From: Bacillota bacterium | Lineage (GTDB): Bacteria > Bacillota > Clostridia > Peptostreptococcales > Anaerovoracaceae | DNA length: 8,661 nucleotides | Direction: 5' to 3' | Assembly: GCA_030527065.1 (NCBI GenBank) | Contig: JAUNBO010000076.1 | Location: forward strand, 1 to 8,661 | Part shown: positions 4,993 through 8,661 of the stretch, in pieces | Position numbering within the stretch: position 1 is the stretch's first letter | Layout: every line of letters begins with the position of its first letter | Notes under the pieces: model-generated | Told to the model about the DNA's origin: nothing | The model's database searches: none | What the model saw: only the letters and a program-made list of their open reading frames with translations | Made by a program: the position numbers and the translations under genes

Positions 4993-6831
4993 ATGAAAAC
5001 ATTGAATGAATTGAAGGATATGCAGGCGAAAGCCCTGGAGAAGCTGGAACTGAAGGATGGCATGCGGGTATTGGTAGGCATGGCCACCTGCGGCATTTCC
5101 GCCGGCGCCCGCCCGGTCTATGAGACCTTGAAGAAGGAAGTGGAAGCCCGCGGCCTGAAAGACATACAGGTAGCCCTCACCGGCTGCGTGGGCATGTGCA
5201 CCTATGAGCCCATCGTAGAGGTACTGGAGCCGGGCAAGAAAAAGGTGACCTACATCCACATGGACGAGGAAAAGGCGGCCAGAGTGGCGGCGTCTCATCT
5301 GGCGTCGGGGGAACCGGTGGCGGAGTACACCGTCGGCGGGAACCTTCAGACTCTGGAGGACCTGGAGTTCTACAAGAAGCAAAAGCGGGTGGTGCTGCGG
5401 AACTGCGGACTCATCAACCCGGAGGACATCGGGGAATACATAGCCAGAGACGGCTATCAGGCCCTGGCCAAGGCGCTGCTGGAAATGACGCCGGCAGCGG
5501 TGATAGACGTGATGAAAGCGTCGGGGCTGCGGGGCCGCGGAGGAGCGGGCTTCTCCACAGGCCTGAAATGGAGTTTTGCGGCGCCCAACCAGGCGGACCA
5601 GAAATACATCATCTGCAATGCGGACGAGGGAGACCCGGGCGCCTTCATGGACAGAAGCGTTCTGGAGGGAGATCCCCACGCAGTGCTGGAAGCCATGGCC
5701 ATAGGTGGCTATGCCATAGGGGCGAGCAAGGGCTACATCTACGTCCGGGCGGAGTACCCGGTGGCGGTGCAGCGTCTGAAGATCGCCATAGACCAGGCCA
5801 AGGAGCTGGGGCTTCTGGGAGAGAAGATCTTCGGTACGGACTTCTCCTTTGATATCGAGATCCGTCTGGGCGCCGGCGCCTTCGTCTGCGGCGAGGAAAC
5901 GGCTCTCATCGCTTCCATAGAGGGCAAGCGTGGCATGTCCCGGAACAAGCCGCCCTTCCCTGCCAACAAGGGCCTCTGGGGCCGTCCCACGGTGATCAAC
6001 AACGTGGAGACCCTGGCCAACATCGCCCAGATCATCCTGAACGGAGCGGACTGGTTCCACAGCTTCGGCACGGAGAAATCTCCGGGGACCAAGGTCTTTG
6101 CCCTGGCAGGAAAGATCAATCAGGGCGGCCTGGTGGAGGTCCCCATGGGCATCACCCTGAGAGAGGTGATCTACGAGGTCGGCGGCGGCTGCCCCGGAGG
6201 CAAAGCCTTCAAGGCAGTGCAGACCGGCGGGCCCTCCGGCGGCTGCATCACTTCCGCCAACCTGGATACGCCCATAGATTTCGATAATCTGGTGGCCATC
6301 GGCTCCATGATGGGCTCCGGCGGCATGATCGTCATGGACGAAGACAACTGCATGGTGGACATCGCCCGTTTCTTCCTGGATTTCACCGTGGACGAGAGCT
6401 GCGGAAAGTGCACGCCCTGCCGGGAAGGGACCCGGCGGATGCTGGAGGTTTTGCACAAGATCACCAGCGGCAAGGGCAAGCCGGAGGATCTGGACAACCT
6501 GAAGGAGCTGGCCGAGAACATACGGCAAACCTCTCTGTGCGCTCTGGGCCAGACGGCGCCCAACCCGGTGCTGTCCACCATCAAGCACTTTGAGGACGAA
6601 TACCGGGCTCATGTATCCGAGGGGCGCTGCCCCGCCGGGGTCTGCCGTTCCTTCCTGAAGTATGAGATCACCGACGCCTGCAAGGGCTGCACCCTCTGCG
6701 CCAGGAACTGCCCCACGGAAGCCATCAGCGGCAAGGTGAAGGAACAGCATGTCATAGACCCGGAGAAGTGCATCGGCTGCGGAGCTTGCGTAAATTCCTG
6801 CAAGTTCGATGCGATCATTAAGAAGAATTAG
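4993..6831 (+). CDS. hydB: [FeFe] hydrogenase beta subunit HydB (NuoF-like flavoprotein)
   Basis: This 612-residue FMN and Fe-S subunit oxidises or reduces NAD(P)H and is the likely bifurcation module of HydABC. An N-terminal thioredoxin-like [2Fe-2S]-type domain (about 20-110) has C33, C65 and C69. The NuoF core follows: the Gly-rich GLRGRGGAGF (178-187) and GAGAFVCGEET (293-303) form the nucleotide/FMN site. ESCGKCTPC (C470, C473, C476) with C516 ligates a [4Fe-4S] cluster. A C-terminal 2x[4Fe-4S] ferredoxin domain has C563/C566/C569/C573 and C593/C596/C599/C603; this extension separates HydB-type proteins from respiratory NuoF. The ATG at 4993 is preferred, with AGGTGG at 4982-4987 overlapping the hydC stop. 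A GTG at 4984 in the same frame would destroy that site. The stop overlaps the hydA ribosome binding site, so translation is probably coupled. In the N-terminal domain the usual second Cys is Gly38. NAD versus NADP is not decided by sequence. Confidence 0.93.
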   Translation: MKTLNELKDMQAKALEKLELKDGMRVLVGMATCGISAGARPVYETLKKEVEARGLKDIQVALTGCVGMCTYEPIVEVLEPGKKKVTYIHMDEEKAARVAASHLASGEPVAEYTVGGNLQTLEDLEFYKKQKRVVLRNCGLINPEDIGEYIARDGYQALAKALLEMTPAAVIDVMKASGLRGRGGAGFSTGLKWSFAAPNQADQKYIICNADEGDPGAFMDRSVLEGDPHAVLEAMAIGGYAIGASKGYIYVRAEYPVAVQRLKIAIDQAKELGLLGEKIFGTDFSFDIEIRLGAGAFVCGEETALIASIEGKRGMSRNKPPFPANKGLWGRPTVINNVETLANIAQIILNGADWFHSFGTEKSPGTKVFALAGKINQGGLVEVPMGITLREVIYEVGGGCPGGKAFKAVQTGGPSGGCITSANLDTPIDFDNLVAIGSMMGSGGMIVMDEDNCMVDIARFFLDFTVDESCGKCTPCREGTRRMLEVLHKITSGKGKPEDLDNLKELAENIRQTSLCALGQTAPNPVLSTIKHFEDEYRAHVSEGRCPAGVCRSFLKYEITDACKGCTLCARNCPTEAISGKVKEQHVIDPEKCIGCGACVNSCKFDAIIKKN

Positions 6832-6844
6832 GAGGTCAGGAGAT

Positions 6845-8620
6845 ATGGAAAAGGTAAATGTAACGATCAACGGGATACCCGTCAGTGTCCCGAAGGACTA
6901 TACCGTACTGCTGGCCGCAAGAGAAGCGGGAGTGGACATCCCCACCCTTTGTTATCTGAAGGATATAAACGAGATCGCGGCCTGCCGTGTGTGCGTGGTG
7001 GAAGCGGACATCAACGGCGTTCCCGTGCGGAACCTGCCGGCTTCCTGCGTATTGCAGGTAGCAGAGGGCATGAACGTGCGCACCAACACCCCCGCCGTGC
7101 GGAAGGCGGTACGCACCAACGTGGAGCTGATCCTGGCCAACCATAACCGGGAATGCACCACCTGCAAGCGGAACCGGAACTGCGAGCTGCAGAAGCTCTG
7201 CGACGAGCTGGGCATAGAGGACGTCCGCTACGAAGGAGATAAGAGAGAGGGCAAGATAGACGCTCTGTCCCACTCCATTGTGAGAGACCCCAGCAAATGC
7301 ATCCTCTGCGGCCGCTGCGTCAGCACCTGCAAGAACGTCCAGGGCATCGGCGTGCTGGACTTCACCAAGAGAGGCTTCAAAACAGAAGTGGCCCCGGCTT
7401 TCGGCTTCAGCATGAGAGATGTGGACTGCGTCTACTGCGGCCAGTGCATAGAGGCCTGCCCGGTGGCGGCCCTCCACGAGAGAGATTACATCGAGGAAGT
7501 CTGGGCGGCCATAGACGACCCCACAAAGCATGTGGTGGTGCAGACCGCACCGGCGGTGCGGGCCTCCCTGGGCGAAGAGTTCGGTCTGCCTGTGGGCACC
7601 CCCGTCACCGGAAAAATGGTGGCGGCCCTGCGGCGGCTGGGCTTCGATAAGGTATTCGATACCAACTTCTCCGCAGACCTGACCATCATGGAGGAAGGGA
7701 CAGAGTTCTTAGGCAGAGTCACCGGCGGCGGCGCCCTGCCCATGATCACCTCCTGCTCCCCCGGCTGGATCCGCTTCTGCGAAATGAAGTATCCTGAGTT
7801 CCTGCCCAACCTGTCCACCTGCAAATCGCCGCAGCAGATGTTCGGGGCCATTGCCAAGAGCTACTATGCTGAGAAGGCGGGCATAGATCCCAAGGACATC
7901 GTCTGCGTATCCATCATGCCCTGCACCTCCAAAAAGACGGAGTGCGCCAGGCCGGAGATGGAAGTGGACGGCATCCGGGATGTAGACTATTCCCTCACCA
8001 CCAGAGAGCTGGGTGACATGATAAAGCAGGCCCGCCTGCGCTTTGCCGACCTGCCGGACGAAGCGCCGGACAGCATTCTGGGCGAAGGCACCGGCGCCGC
8101 CGTCATCTTCGGCGCCACCGGCGGCGTGATGGAAGCGGCCCTGCGGACCGTGGCGGACATCCTCACGGGCAAGGATCTGCCGGATGTGGACTACAAGGTG
8201 GTCCGGGGCATTGAAGGCGTCAAGACTGCCGCCGTCACCCTGCCCATCAACGGCGTGGACACGGAGGTCAGAGTGGCCGTGGCCCACGGCACCGCCAATG
8301 CGGCCAAGGTGCTGGATGCGGTGAAGGCCGGAGAGCTGGACGTCCACTTCATAGAAGTGATGGCCTGCCCCGGCGGCTGCGTCCACGGCGGCGGCCAGTC
8401 CATCGTTTCCGCCAAGGACCGGCTGGATGTGAATCCCAAGGTGAACCGGGCCAACGCCCTGTATTCCGAGGATCTGCGCCTGCCGGAGAGAAAATCCCAC
8501 AAAAATGCGGAGGTACAGGCCCTCTACGACAACTATCTGAAAGAGCCCAACGGACACCTGTCCCACAAGCTCCTCCACACCCACTACCAGAAGAGAGATA
8601 CCTACTGCCTGCCTGAATAA
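6845..8620 (+). CDS. hydA: [FeFe] hydrogenase catalytic alpha subunit HydA
   Basis: This 591-residue subunit carries the H-cluster, where protons and electrons combine to H2 or H2 is split. An N-terminal plant-type [2Fe-2S] domain has C36, C47, C50 and C68. A His-ligated [4Fe-4S] site follows (H100, C104, C107, C113), then a two-cluster ferredoxin domain (C152/C155/C158/C162 and C195/C198/C201/C205). The catalytic domain shows loop 1 TSCSPGW (302-308), loop 2 MPCTSKKTE (358-366, C360) and loop 3 MACPGGCVHGGGQ (C508, C512). A small-subunit-like segment forms the last 50 or so residues. There is no extra C-terminal [2Fe-2S] domain as in the longer Thermotoga-type HydA. Loop 1 has Ser305 where standing motifs have the second Cys of TSCCP. 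AGGAGG (6830-6835) lies 9 nt before the ATG at 6845, favouring it over the upstream in-frame start at 6809 inside hydB. It is the last visible gene of the operon. The protein is cytoplasmic, with no signal peptide. Maturases are not in the window. Confidence 0.95.
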   Translation: MEKVNVTINGIPVSVPKDYTVLLAAREAGVDIPTLCYLKDINEIAACRVCVVEADINGVPVRNLPASCVLQVAEGMNVRTNTPAVRKAVRTNVELILANHNRECTTCKRNRNCELQKLCDELGIEDVRYEGDKREGKIDALSHSIVRDPSKCILCGRCVSTCKNVQGIGVLDFTKRGFKTEVAPAFGFSMRDVDCVYCGQCIEACPVAALHERDYIEEVWAAIDDPTKHVVVQTAPAVRASLGEEFGLPVGTPVTGKMVAALRRLGFDKVFDTNFSADLTIMEEGTEFLGRVTGGGALPMITSCSPGWIRFCEMKYPEFLPNLSTCKSPQQMFGAIAKSYYAEKAGIDPKDIVCVSIMPCTSKKTECARPEMEVDGIRDVDYSLTTRELGDMIKQARLRFADLPDEAPDSILGEGTGAAVIFGATGGVMEAALRTVADILTGKDLPDVDYKVVRGIEGVKTAAVTLPINGVDTEVRVAVAHGTANAAKVLDAVKAGELDVHFIEVMACPGGCVHGGGQSIVSAKDRLDVNPKVNRANALYSEDLRLPERKSHKNAEVQALYDNYLKEPNGHLSHKLLHTHYQKRDTYCLPE

Positions 8621-8661
8621 GGCCGGCCTCCCCTCTCTGCACCAACCACCAGGGCGCAGCC

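Noticed and set aside
4366..6870. An 834-codon open frame on the minus strand opposite hydC and hydB
   Set aside because: It mirrors genes with full cofactor motifs. Its translation is low in recognisable structure and rich in His, Gly, Ala and Leu, typical of an antisense shadow.
8621..8661. Terminator after hydA
   Set aside because: No stem with a T-tract is visible in the last 41 bases; the operon may continue or terminate beyond the window.

Overview
The window reads as chromosomal DNA of a GC-rich anaerobic fermenter, most likely a Clostridia-type Bacillota. The evidence is a trimeric NAD-linked [FeFe] hydrogenase operon, a threonine-rich collagen-like surface protein, an RNase R, a formate/nitrite-family channel and strong AGGAGG-type ribosome binding sites. 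No rRNA, tRNA, insertion sequence, prophage or CRISPR array was seen. The species cannot be fixed from the sequence.

Layout. 2-541 (+): the 3' end of a collagen-like (Gly-X-Y) protein with a C-terminal beta-rich domain, closed by an intrinsic terminator at 573-606. 542-838: terminator, an extended -10 promoter (669-677) and a strongly structured RNA leader (main hairpin 685-751, second hairpin 781-801). 839-2806 (+): RNase R. 2805-2920: the whole convergent gap is four copies of a 29-bp tandem repeat. 2927-3754 (-): an FNT-family anion channel (focA-like). 3755-4470: a roughly 700-bp, comparatively AT-rich divergent regulatory region with a good promoter for the channel, a perfect 15-bp hairpin, repeated CATTGACTTT motifs and a probable promoter for the operon to the right. 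4471-8620 (+): a tight three-gene operon, hydC (NuoE-like), hydB (NuoF-like plus ferredoxin domain) and hydA ([FeFe] hydrogenase catalytic subunit), with gaps of 9 and 13 nt. 8621-8661 holds only the start of the downstream intergenic region.

How the genes fit together. HydABC would exchange electrons between NAD(H), ferredoxin and protons/H2, probably by flavin-based electron bifurcation or confurcation as in known HydABC complexes. The divergent FNT channel would move formate or a similar small anion, another fermentation product. The shared intergenic region makes joint redox or fermentation control plausible, but no known operator was recognised. The hydrogenase maturases HydE, HydF and HydG are not in the window.

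The core genes belong to known systems. The least explained elements are non-coding: the long hairpin at the predicted 5' end of the rnr transcript, the 29-bp repeat block between convergent genes, and the structured hyd/FNT divergent region. Within the proteins, the H-cluster loop TSCSPGW, with Ser in place of the second Cys of TSCCPGW, is the residue-level feature most worth checking.
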